The notes under the pieces are model-generated. The model was not told where the DNA came from. It did no database searches and worked only from the letters and a program-made list of their open reading frames with translations. A stretch of 64,000 nucleotides of DNA from positions 55,544,244-55,608,243 of the forward strand of contig OY754327.1 of NCBI GenBank assembly GCA_963573305.1, written 5' to 3'. Shown here piece by piece: positions 33,480 to 45,000 of the stretch. A program made the translations under genes and the position numbers. Positions within the stretch are counted from its first letter, which is position 1, and each line of letters begins with the position of its first letter. Source of the stretch: Pyrrhosoma nymphula (taxonomy: Eukaryota > Arthropoda > Insecta > Odonata > Coenagrionidae).

Positions 33480-34900
33480 GGTTTAGCGGAGTCGGCGGGG
33501 AAGGGGAAGGGTACAACGATGGGAAATGAAAGGGAAGGGGGAAGGGCAGCTTTCGACCCCAGTGCCATGAGTAGGCAAAGAGGCTTAAACAAAAACGCGA
33601 AACAACCATTTTTTCTCTTGCGTTGGCTACGATTCATTCTATGAGCAAGAAAGAATCAGAGTCGCCACCCGTCCACCTTACATACAGTATTGAGGCAGGT
33701 TACAGGGCGGTAGTTCTTTGGATCGGACAAGTCTCCCTTCTTAGGCATGAGAACCGTGCGTCCCTTAGTCAGCCAAGGTGGAATTGGTTCTCTGCCTTTC
33801 AGAAAGGACGTAAAAATTCTGGCGAGGTGTTGGTGGGTGGATGTAAACTTCTTCCACCAGAAGTTATTCACAACATCCATTCCTGGGGCCGAGATGTTCT
33901 TCTTGCCAGAAAAGACCTTCACGTCACTATCTCTGACTGAAAGAGGTCCATTCACATCTTGTAGGTGGCGGTTACAGAACTCTTCAAAGAGGCCAATGAC
34001 CGGAGTGTCTCTGTCGAATTGGGTCAACGTTTCATAGATGTCCTAACAGATACGTTCCACCTCTTCAACGGGTGGCGGAGATTCGACGACAGGCGGAGGT
34101 GGTCGAAAGAGACGGCACTGGTGAAGGAGGAAGGATGAGTTCTCCTTCACGGCCCTACTTCTGTTGAGTTTTTTCCGGGCCGTAACCTATCGACCGTGTG
34201 CTGTTTTGTGGTAAGCAGAACGCTTTTATTCAGTGTGTCATAATTGTACCTGAGGCTGTGCGCTATGCCCCGATCTTTAGGAGAATAGGTTTTCCCAGAT
34301 GTGATGTATTCAATCACGCACTGAATTCTCGACGCCTGTCGTCGCGCCAGCCTGACCTTGGCCTCTAGCTGCTCCAGCCGCTGTGCTACTATTTACTCCC
34401 AAAAGGCGTTCTTTTGGGATTGGGTCATAATTTTAGCAACAGCCAACAAACCATGCAATTGAAAGTCCGGAAGTCCGAGGTTTCTGTCTGGATTTCGCCA
34501 ATGAAGCCACTAAACTGGGGCAGGCGGCTACCCTTAAAGAGATACCTTTCGGTGGATGTCTCTCTGCCTAGTTTTTCCTTCATCATAGTTTATTGAGCTT
34601 AATAACCCCAATCGTAGTTCAGAAACGGCCTAGCATGATTGCCGTTCTCGCCTCAGACGGTGGAGAGGCTGCCCGTCAGGGATGGTGGTCTGGCCGGTGG
34701 TGTATTCCTCTGAACTGGCGGTTGGTGGAGAGTTTCCTTTTTCGCAGATGGTTGGGATAATCGCGCAGATTCTGCTGCGCTAGGCGGTCGTGTTCTGGAT
34801 GCGTCTCACACCAAAAAGCCAATGCCATATACCCCCTACGATCGATGGCAACATGGCCTGTGATGAGGTCGCCCCTTAGGGCTTCCATCCATTGCATACG
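33480..34900 (-). pseudogene. R2/NeSL-like LINE fragment: N-terminal region and RT start
   Basis: The 33656-34027 frame reads APGMDVVNNFWWKKFTSTHQ, GREPIPPWLTKGRTVLMPKK and DLSDPKNYRPVTCLNTV, the first RT blocks of R2/NeSL-type LINEs. Upstream, in broken frames to about 34450, is the pre-RT region (AKVRLARRQASRIQCVI, KTYSPKDRGIAHSLRYNYDT). A further minus-strand stretch at 34676-34897 may be more of the N-terminus. 33396-33600 is GC-rich sequence that I could not place. The piece abuts the truncated R1-like element and is itself truncated. Confidence 0.6.
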
Positions 34901-35134
34901 AGCTCCGTTCTTAAATGGTGAATTGATTTTTCCGCAACCAACTCCACTGGGGTTCTCATCAGAGAGAAGCAGGCTGTGGGTGGCTTATCTGGTCATTTTT
35001 AAGAAACGGTATATGAAGACGTCCACCATTAGCCGGCAAAAGCCGTTACCAGGTACGCCATGGGGAGGCTGGTGGTCTGGGTTTCGTACCCATATTATTA
35101 TTATTCTTTCACTGAGATGCATGTTGATTTAATG

Positions 35135-36195
35135 AAGAATGCCTCCTGCATCTGTAATCACACGTTTGATAGAGCCAATCACGTTTTTGTATGTGAGAGC
35201 AGTATTAGTCCAAAGTGGACCCCATAGCCACACTTTCTGAGAAATGCACCAGTTGATGCAATATTCCACTCGTAGCATTAATCACACGTTTGTGGAGTCC
35301 ATTACGTTTTCGTATTTAAGTGCAGTTTGACTCCTAGGTGAATCACATAGCCTCACACTTTCTGTGAAATGCATTAGTTGATGCATTGATTTGATCCAAT
35401 ATGCCAATCGTAGCATTAATCACACGTTTGATGGAGCCAATCACGTTTTCGAATGCAAGTGCATTATCAGTCCAAAGTGGACCCAATAGCCTCAAACTTT
35501 CTGTAAAATGCATTACCTGATGCATTGAGTTGATGCAATATGCCACTTGCACCATTAACCAAACGTTCGTTGGAACCAATCACGTTTTCATATGTATGTG
35601 CTATCTGAGTCCAAAGTAAACCCCAAAGCCTACCACTTTCTGTGAAATGCATCTGTTGATGCAATATGCCACTCGTAGCATTAATCACGTTTGATGGAGC
35701 TAATCACGTTTTCATTTGTAAGTGCAGTATGAGTCCAAAGTGGACCATATATCCTCACACTTTCCATGAAATGCATCAGTTGGTGCAATATGCCACTCGT
35801 AGCATTAATCACACATTTGATGGAGCCAAGCATCATGTTTTCATATGTAAGTGCTAATTGAGTCCAGAGTGGACCCCATAGCCTCACACTCTCTGTGAAA
35901 TGCATCAGTGAATGCATTATTTTATGGATATTGCCTCTCGTAGCTTTAAACACACATTTGATTGAGCCAATCACGTTTTCGTACGTAAATGCAGTATGAA
36001 TCCAAAGATGACTCCATAGCCTTAAACTTCATATGAAATGCATCAATTGATGCATTGATTTGATGCAGAATACCTCTCGTAGCCTAAATCACACGTTTGA
36101 TTGAGCCAATCGTTTCCGTATGTAAATGGAGTATGAGTACAAAGTGGACCCCTTACCTTCACACTTTTTGTGAAAGGCTTCAGTTGATGCTTAAT
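35135..36195. repeat. Satellite-like tandem array, about 8 units of 122-141 bp
   Basis: The phrase AATCACACGTTTGATGGAGCC recurs with small changes at about 35156, 35278, 35419, 35555, 35683, 35808, 35947 and 36088. Each unit also holds AATCACGTTTTCGTATGTAA, GTCCAAAGTGGACCCCATAG and CACTTTCTGTGAAATGCATC blocks. Unit length varies because a GATGCATTGATTTGATGCA-type segment is present or absent. The GTCCAAAGTGGAC core is partly palindromic. No protein is encoded. Confidence 0.92.
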
Positions 36196-36199
36196 GTAC

Positions 36200-36790
36200 G
36201 TAATTTCTAACAATCATTATAATTCTTGTCTTACAGATAAGCTCAATTTAAAGAAGCAATACCCTAATTACATCTTCAATTGATCTTATCCCCAAATAAT
36301 GTTGAAAGATACCACATTCAAAAGTTGACTAACCCCCTGAATACCACAAACATAGTTCATTATGTCACCTCTAACATATTCGTAGCAAAATTTTCTATAA
36401 CTATCCTGTTTTGGATTCTGGAATGTCATCACGAACGGGATACCTCACTGTGCCATTTACTTTCTCTCCCTGAATCAGGCGCCAACTGCAACATATTTAC
36501 CCATTGTGACTGACTATATGATGCATGTCTGAATGAGCCACAGAATCCACACATCCGTATAATGGTAGGACTTTAACCTTTGAATTAAATCCACTCTTGG
36601 TTAAATTAATTCCACGTCAACTCAGAGTTCTTCACTTTCACAAAAGGAGTACGAAATATGTCCATGCTTGGCTTACTTTTTCTATACCACACACCTGCCA
36701 GAATCACATGCTTGACTATTTTCTCTATTAAGTTCATTGATCATCAGCAATATAGGCACATTAGATGTTTCCCATAATCAGTACGTGCTC
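36200..36790. other. No recognisable gene
   Basis: AT-rich flank of the tandem array. Nothing recognised. Confidence 0.5.
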
Positions 36791-36792
36791 TT

Positions 36793-37119
36793 TCACAGTT
36801 GACATTGATAGACATACTTCTGTGAACCACTGGATGCAGGAACTGAAGCCTTATAAAGGAGGCTACATGAAAAAGCAGTCAAATTTTCATTCCCTGAACT
36901 ATGGCTGAAATCTATGTCAATTTTCTCTAAAAGAGCCTCGATTTGGTGTTCAACAGTGAATGGCATAAAACAATATTCACACTTATAGCCATTTATCTTA
37001 TTTTCTTGTAAGCAGTTATCACATTGAGCTGTTCGATTATCATTAGTCTTATCACAGAGGCAATGGCCACAGTACTGACAAATAAAGTGAGCTTCCATTC
37101 CAGTCGTAGGGTTGAGCAA
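36793..37119 (-). CDS. Hypothetical zinc-ribbon-like ORF
   Basis: A 108-codon frame with three CxxC-type pairs: CQYCGHCLC, CDNCLQENKINGYKCEYC, then an acidic stretch and a C-terminal serine-rich part. The cysteine spacing suggests one or two small zinc ribbons. A possible acceptor (CTGAAAG) lies just before the first Met, so it could be a terminal exon of a minus-strand gene, but no partner exon was found. It lies downstream of the NUDT6-like gene on the same strand. I do not recognise the family; a transposon origin or chance ORF is possible. Confidence 0.35.
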   Translation of the reverse strand: MLNPTTGMEAHFICQYCGHCLCDKTNDNRTAQCDNCLQENKINGYKCEYCFMPFTVEHQIEALLEKIDIDFSHSSGNENLTAFSCSLLYKASVPASSGSQKYVYQCQL

Positions 37120-37233
37120 TTTCTTTCAGAAAAACTGAGTACATATTTGGCTGTTCCCAGGGCAACCCTTTGGTTAAGGGAACAATCGAATACCGGATTG
37201 TCACCATGTAATTTTAATTTAATTTCCTGCTAG

Positions 37234-38780
37234 GTTAAAACTTCCAAAAATCTTTTAAGAGTAGATCCTCAGACTTTAATTTTTAAATTGATTTCGTACT
37301 TTTGCATATCTTTGTACTATAAAAGCCACATGTCTCATGACTCCCCCCACAGAGAAAATGAAGTCCAAAAATAGCTGAATTTGAGCACAAGCTTGTTCAC
37401 AACTACCATATTTCTCTCACGAGAAGAATCTCTAACTCCGTAAACATAACCACGGATACTAGAAAATCATTTTCTATACTCCCTGATCATAATTCTCTAA
37501 AATTCACATGGAAAATGGAAATTTTGTAAAAATGGCTGCCATGAGAAAATGAGGATGGATAATTTTTTTTTTTAATCATTGCATTCAACTGCCAATTCAT
37601 GTAGGAATGTGCGTACAAAAAATGGACTTTTTCACACATGATCATGCAAACAAATTATTTTTGAATGGATCATTTGACATGGAATGTATTCCTATGTTCC
37701 AGTATTCTATCATTATATTGCCAGTTAGTTGAGTAGTTAAATGACATTTATTAAATAAACAATTGATTTTATTTCAGTGTCACTGACACTACATGTAAAA
37801 AAGACCTTACATTTGATTGGTGTTCATGGCCACAACAGTAAAATCAACTGTTGCCGAAATACCTGCTCATAAATATTTACATGTAAAAATATTATCCTAG
37901 AATACATTAGATGTAGCACCTGATGCATTCAAATTGAAATAGAAGAAAAAATATATTGACAAAGAAATACAGTGACAAAAAACATACGGAATAGTCTCTA
38001 TCCTTTCACCAATAATGTTGCAATTCTGAGGTGGTAAAAGTTATTCTACTATGATATTGCAAAATTTCTTGCAGAACGTGATTCTTGTATTGCAATAACC
38101 ATAAATTACAAACTGATAAGTACTGAAGTTAAACCCTTTCAATGAAAGAGTTGAAATTTTGAAGAACTTGGTGAGGGAAAAAATTCATATAATGATGAGT
38201 AATGGTCTTCAAAGAGGGATGTTGAAAAAGGAAGACTCCAAAGTGAACCTTTCAATATGCAATCGTAGAATCTATTCTTTTTTCCTCAATTTGAAGGAAA
38301 ATTCATCATCGTTAAGTTATTTACATATTGCAGCATACAATAACCACTGATTATGGAGACAGACATAAATATATATAAAAATGAGACTCAGTTTTTCTCA
38401 GATGAAATGCTTAGTAAAACACCACTGAATAAACATATCAGAGCTAGAAATTTGACTAACTTTATTACACCTGTTCAACCTAACATTCTTATAATTGCAG
38501 TTAATTAAAGTTCACATCACTTGAGCTCTGACCATACAATTGTTATGAGGCAGCAAGAGAAAAAAAACCCTGAAGTAGCACAAATCCATCACAAAATTTC
38601 TTATATGTTACACTGGCTACTCATGAATTTGAATGGAACCGTGACATAACTGGAATGCTGGCTGAATGCAAAAACAGCATACACATTTCAAAATTAGCAG
38701 ATTTAATGTCGGTAAAACCTATATATGAACCCTTACTGAATCTTCATGTAACCAAGAATGACATTAACTGTCTTATAAAT
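37234..38780. other. 3' flank of the NUDT6-like gene
   Basis: AT-rich sequence without recognisable coding regions. The part from 38780 down to about 38460 is probably the 3' untranslated region of the NUDT6-like gene. Confidence 0.5.
38461..38466 (-). terminator. Candidate polyadenylation signal of the NUDT6-like gene
   Basis: TTTATT on the plus strand is AATAAA on the minus strand, 315 bp after the stop codon. Confidence 0.4.
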
Positions 38781-39002
38781 TTAAGAGTTCCCAGAAATAG
38801 CATGAGTAGTTCCAGATGCATCAACTTCAGAATGACTTGGCATTGACAGTGATGCTCTGTAAACACACTGAGGTTTATTCGAAGTTGGGTGAATATTTTT
38901 CTTGCAAGTAATTTTTAGTCCACTAGATCTATATTCTAAAAATGTCTTCAGAAAGTTTCTGTTTGTAGAATGAACAAGGGGATGATGAAGAAAGTCAGTT
39001 AT
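38781..39002 (-). CDS. NUDT6: NUDT6-like exon 5 with stop codon
   Basis: 222 nt after acceptor TAATTTCAG; stop TAA at 38781-38783. It encodes ITDFLHHPLVHSTNRNFLKT, a conserved helix of the family, and a serine/threonine-rich tail of about 40 residues. Confidence 0.9.
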   Translation of the reverse strand: MTDFLHHPLVHSTNRNFLKTFLEYRSSGLKITCKKNIHPTSNKPQCVYRASLSMPSHSEVDASGTTHAISGNS

Positions 39003-42000
39003 CTGAAATTAAGAGAGAACTATATCAATAATGATAAATTCAGCGCAACTACCTACGTATATAGTAGGGGACAGTGAAATACACTATTTTCCTTGGACCT
39101 CCGAAAGGGGTGGCGTAAATTATAGGTGACCAGTCTAGAAACACAAGACAAAAAGAATTTTTTCGATATCTCAGTTTTTCACTGCTTCGCATTTCATTTG
39201 AAATTTTCAGCATTTTCGGGAAGGCATTAACATTTTTTACCCCATTTACAGCTTTCCTGAAGCTCTGCAGGTGAGCATCCAGCCCCTGGGGATGGAATAG
39301 GCATGTAAATATGGTAAAGAATTATCTCATAGTTAACATGGTTCCAGACTAATTATAACTCGATCTGCAAGTGTATTCATGAAGCTTGTGTACAGCTCTC
39401 TGCCCGCCCAACTGATATTAATAGTGATCTAGGTGGATAGATACATACGTGAAAATTTCAAAATTGTACCAGAATTTCAGCAATGTCTACAGTGCAAATG
39501 GTTAGCTAGTATCTCACTTGCTAGGTGGTGTCCAGCAATCACGTACGGTCTTCTCTAAGCACATGTGTCTCTTCAAAGTAGCTACATTTCATGGATGGAA
39601 ATGCAAATTCCACACAATATCACCTGAATATTCTGACTTAGCAGCATTATGTTCAATTTGTTAGACTTGCGAACAAATCAAGCCTTTCTACGAGCTTGTG
39701 GTGTGGAACTCATTCATAAGTCTTTGTGTTCAATAAATCTTTCGCAGTGCAAAATGCCCAAAACCACCAGAGAGTCTGGTGGTGACTCCCAGCCTCAGTC
39801 AGAATCAGCAGTCACCAGCAGACATGTCTTGTGCTCCTTGGCATTTGGTTTTGATTGATTTTTTTGGCTTCGAAAATGCCCAAAATGTAATCAAAAGTCA
39901 AATGTGCTATAGCTTGTTCTCCAAGAGAGAGAGAGGAAGAGTTGTTAGAGCTACTTGCTGATGGGGCTCGCATTCGAAACAGAAGGCATTCTTTTTTAAT
40001 CCATTCTGCTGTGTGTGATGCACCAGCCCGCTCATATTTGAAGCAGGTAAAGGGCCATAATTCTTATTATGGCTGTGAAAAATGTCTTGTGGAGGGGCAA
40101 TACATTGATGGAAGGACGGAATTGTGGGCATTGACTGCATCAATAGAACAAACTTGTCTTTCCGCGAGAAAGCACATGAAAGTGATCATATTGGCATTTC
40201 TCCTTTGGAGCAGCTTCCCATAGACTTTATTGAAGATTTTCCCGATGATTATATGCATTTGGTTTGCCTGCGGGTTTTAGAAAAATATTCTTTAGTTTCC
40301 AGAAAGGCCACAAGAACATGAAAATCAGGGCTTCCAAATTGTAGGAAATTGATGCAATTCAGTCTCACATTGCATCCTATACATGCCACAAATTTCAAAG
40401 AAAATCTAGAAGTTTTAATGATATTTGCCACTGGAAAGCCACAGAATTTAGTCTCTTCATTGTGTACACTGCTCCTCTCATTGTAACAGTTCTTAATGAG
40501 GAGGTAGCTACTCATCTTTTCTGTCTCTATGCTGGGATCAGGATTCTTTGCAGTCCGAAATACCTCGAGGATGAGGACTTATTGAATTTTGCAGAGAAGA
40601 GCATGAGGTATTTTGTGTCTTCCTTTCCTGATTTCTATAGTGTGTACAATACCTTATACAACTAGCAGGAATGAACGTGAAGAAAAGTGAAGGAATAAAA
40701 TGCTCTTCATCAATATGTACCATGATTGCATGTCAATTAATTTGAATGAAATGTTGGCCGGAAACACCCTAAACCACTGTCCTCAATTTAACAAGTATAC
40801 ATCACATAATGAGAATGGACAGGCACTCCAAAAATTGCACTTTAATAACATGAGGTGAAAATATGCAAAGACCACTCACCTTCATCCATTCACAAGCTGC
40901 TATTTCATGGTCACACTTCCTAATTTCCTCTGACAGTGGGCTGAGACTTACTATGAAATATATATCAGAACATTCAAATTGATATCCAGTAAGTGAATGT
41001 CTATATGCAATAACACTTTCAAACTTAGCCTTCACTGATGTTTCTTCAGCTACCTCTCTGATTGCAGCATCAATAATGTCTTCGCCTAAAAGGTTTATCA
41101 AAGAAATATTTATCTTCCATTAAATCAAGATTGGCCAGACTTGAAACAAAAGATATTTTATATTATGGCAAAGTTAGGGATCAGATATTATGATTTTGGA
41201 GCAGATAAGGTCCAATTGCTTTTCTAAAGAATGAGCCACTTACAAATAGCAGGAATCTCCCTTAAGTGATATCACATTGCATTCAATTCAAGAGCTTACC
41301 TGGCTCTACATATCCTCCAGGCAATTTCAAGTTTGGTCTCTCCGAATATTTCTCTCGCACTGTCAATATTTCATCCTTATCATTCACAACAATGGCTCCT
41401 ACACCAACCATTGTATGAGAGTAACATGGTATGTTACAGACATCACCTTCTTCTGGCAGCCATTTGCACATCATTAAATAATCTGACTTGGCATGATGAA
41501 ATTCAAATCCATTCTAGAACGTAAAATAATAAAGAAACAGAGAAACTCAAGCATCTTTATGCCACAAATTGATTTTTGAGGTTTTTGCATTTTTTCTCAT
41601 AATTGGCACTTTGACATAATATGCACATTCCCAGTATTGATGAAATACACATCCATCACATCATTCACACTTCTTCATCCTCCCTCAAACACATACTCCT
41701 ATCACATGAATCCGATGATATCCAATCTTTCTTCCTCCAATGCATCCCATTAAGGTGATATATGTTAGTAAAATAATTCATTAAAAGTTATGGCTAACCA
41801 AAACATTTAAGTTGCATCAGATAATATATGTGCGCTGAACAATTTTACCTTTTTTGCTAAGTCTATATTGTCAATTATTGTAACTAGGCAGCAATAATTT
41901 GAACAGTTTTATGATAATAGTTTTACAAAGTGCATTACAGCACATTTCTCCAGCCCAAATTTCATACCGATGTCCTTACTGAACATTTTAGTGGTTTTGG

Positions 42001-45000
42001 TGAGTTCTTAGAGTTTTTCCTTGGACTATGCATAGAGTTTCAGACGTTCCGTGAACATCAAGTGATTGATTCTTGTATCATTTCTATGATTTTATTTACA
42101 CCCATTTTACATTTTTTTAAGCAGCGTTGACAGTGGGTTTATTGCTAAACAAAACCATAGTGGTGATAGTGAATCACCCTGAAATATTCCTCTACGGATA
42201 TTAATAGAAGAAACCTTCTGGTTTTATTATTAATGTCGGCCCCGGTGGTGATGGGGTAAAGTCCTCGCCTGCTAAACTGAGGGTCGCGGGTTCGAATCCC
42301 GCCTGAGTGGATTTTTCACCACTCAGGACAAGGGTGTTTGTGTTCGTCTATTGTCACATGTTTATACACCCGATGTAAAAGGCCGTTCGTGCTGTTTTCA
42401 GGGATGTGGAAATAAATAAAATAAATAAATTATTATTACATATTATCATGTAAACAAGAAATGAATGATTGTAAAAATGTAATTTTTTCTTCAGAGAAGA
42501 TATGTTTTGATACAGTTTTCAAGCCTTCCTTGAAAATTTGACATGCAATGGCTCACACACCCATACAGTATGGGGTGAAATATACTAGTGTACCCTTGGT
42601 CGAAATATAGGGTAAGAGATAATTCCAAAATTCGCCCATTTTTACTTCTTCTTCTGGTGTAAATTTCGGCCCTAAATGAGTGAACTTAACCAGAAGTTAC
42701 AACTTATGCGTATTGAAATGTCAGAGTATGCCACTTTGCCTTTTTTCACATTTCCATGGGAATAACTGCATATTAAAGATGAGCTCTTCCTATAATTCCG
42801 TTACGAAAAGATATCTCTGTTATAACATATGTTATATAGGTAGGTATGTATGTAACATATGTTACTTCAATATGCATCTACCAAAGAACTTTTGTCTATT
42901 CGGTAATCCTGATAATCGTGAAAACCTTATTTGTACACAATGGGTGGATATATTTTTTACAAAAAATGATGATTTTTCCATGCGATAAATACTTCCTTTT
43001 TTGATCATACGTTGGTACAATTGTAACCAACCAGAAATAAAATCATGTTCCACAATAATATTATCTGCTTTCGTATGATTCTGACAGCCATTTTCAAGCA
43101 CACGTGAACATCTGCATTAATTTCTTGGTGCCAAATATTTGTAAATATGTAGTTCTCTCCAGGCCAAGCACAAATACGGAATAATTTATATTGGCCTGGC
43201 CATGAATACGGAGGAAATAACTTCTTTGCATTTCACACATCTGTCAAGTACCTTGGTGGCCGAGTGGGGTAAGGCATTTTTAAGGCCGTCAGAGTCAGGT
43301 TTTAGGGTTTGCGGCTCTCCGGCGGCAAATTTTTTTCTTGGTCAAATATGAATCTAAATCAGCCGCGAATTATGCTGGCAATGCTGCCTAGCGGTCATAA
43401 TACTAATAACAGTTTATTTTCCGTTGGGAAACATACATTTGCATGGGAATTTGCATATTAGTCACTAGGTTGTGGTCGATACACGTGTTTACACCAGAAT
43501 AGCAGGCAGTAAACCGAATATAGACCAGTTTCCAACAATTTTTCGACGTTGAATAACGGGTTTTCAACCAGATAAATCGCGTGTTATACACGTGATTTAA
43601 ACGAAAAATGATCCCTGTGTGCTGTTTGGGCATTTTATGTTTTATTTAGAAGTAATACACTCTTCTTGAGCCTTTAGTAGATGGAGCTTCCACATTACAG
43701 AAAATATTATTTATAGGAACATAGCAAATATCTTCTTTTTGTTGAGTCCAGTAAAATGATGTTGCAGGTCCATAAGGATGCATACATTTTATTTGTACAT
43801 AACATTCATCTACATCCTTGGACATGACTATAATCCAAAAAACCAGTGATTGTCATATAAACAGGCCATATATGTGTGCTAATTTGTGCCATATTTACTT
43901 CACAAAATGGCTTTCCCTTGAAATTATTGACTAAACTGAAAACTGTATCAAAACATATCTTCTCTAAAGAAAAAATTACATTTTTACAATCATTCATTTC
44001 TTGTTTAAGTACATGATAATATGTACTAATAATAATAAAACCAGAAGGTTTCTTCTATTAATATCCGTAGAGGAATATTTCAGGGCGATTCACTATCACC
44101 ACTATGGTTTTGTTTAGCAATAAACCCACTGTCATCGCTGCTTAAAAAATGTAAAATTGGGTATAAATAAAATCGTAGAAATGATACAAGATCAATCATT
44201 TAATGTTCATGGATGATCTGAAACTCTATGAATAGTCCAAGGAAAAACTCCAAGAGCTCACCAAAACCACTAAAATGTTCAGTGAGGATATTGGTATGAA
44301 GTTTGGGCTGGAGAAATCTGCTGCAATGCACTTACATAAGGGAGAACCCCAACTATCCAAGGAATGTATAGAGGACATAGGGACACTTCCTGTGGACGGC
44401 ACATTCAAGTACCTAGGCTTTCATCAAAACCATCGGACGGACCACACCTCATTAAAGAAAACACTAACAGATGCATGTAAAAGACGTGTGACGAAGATCC
44501 TGAATACAAAACTATCCGGGAGGAACCTAATAACGGCCATAAATACCTGGGCAATGCCGGCCGTGACCTACTCCTTCGGAATTTTAAAATGGTCAGACAC
44601 GGATCTAAATGAACTGGACAGACTAACTAGGCGACTACTAGACAAGTTCCGATGTTTACACAGTAAGGCCTCTGTCATTAGGCTGTATATTTCGAGAAAG
44701 GAAGGAGGCTGAGGCCTATTAAATATATTGCAACTGTGCAAATGTCAGGAAGAGTCCATTAAATTGACTTTAAAAGCATCTAAAGATGTCATAATGAAAC
44801 AGATAGTTGAAGCTGACATGGGGTACACACTTCTGAACCTGAGAGATGAGGATAATCAGAAGGAATTGCCAGACATTGCCCAACAGAAACAAGAAGGGAG
44901 ATCCAAAGTACGGCATGGAAAATTTTCAACAGTTTTACAGGAGGATTGGGTTGACAAAACTGCATCTTTAAAATGGCTCCAGGGTGGCTATTTCTACCCT

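Noticed and set aside
35135..36195. Evenly spaced repeats considered as a CRISPR array
   Set aside because: Unit length of 122-141 bp, no distinct repeat-spacer alternation and a eukaryotic setting; it is a satellite.
42241..42310. Functional tRNA gene
   Set aside because: The tRNA-like head lacks a proper acceptor stem end, has a SINE body and tail, and is repeated at 32.6 kb; it is a SINE head.
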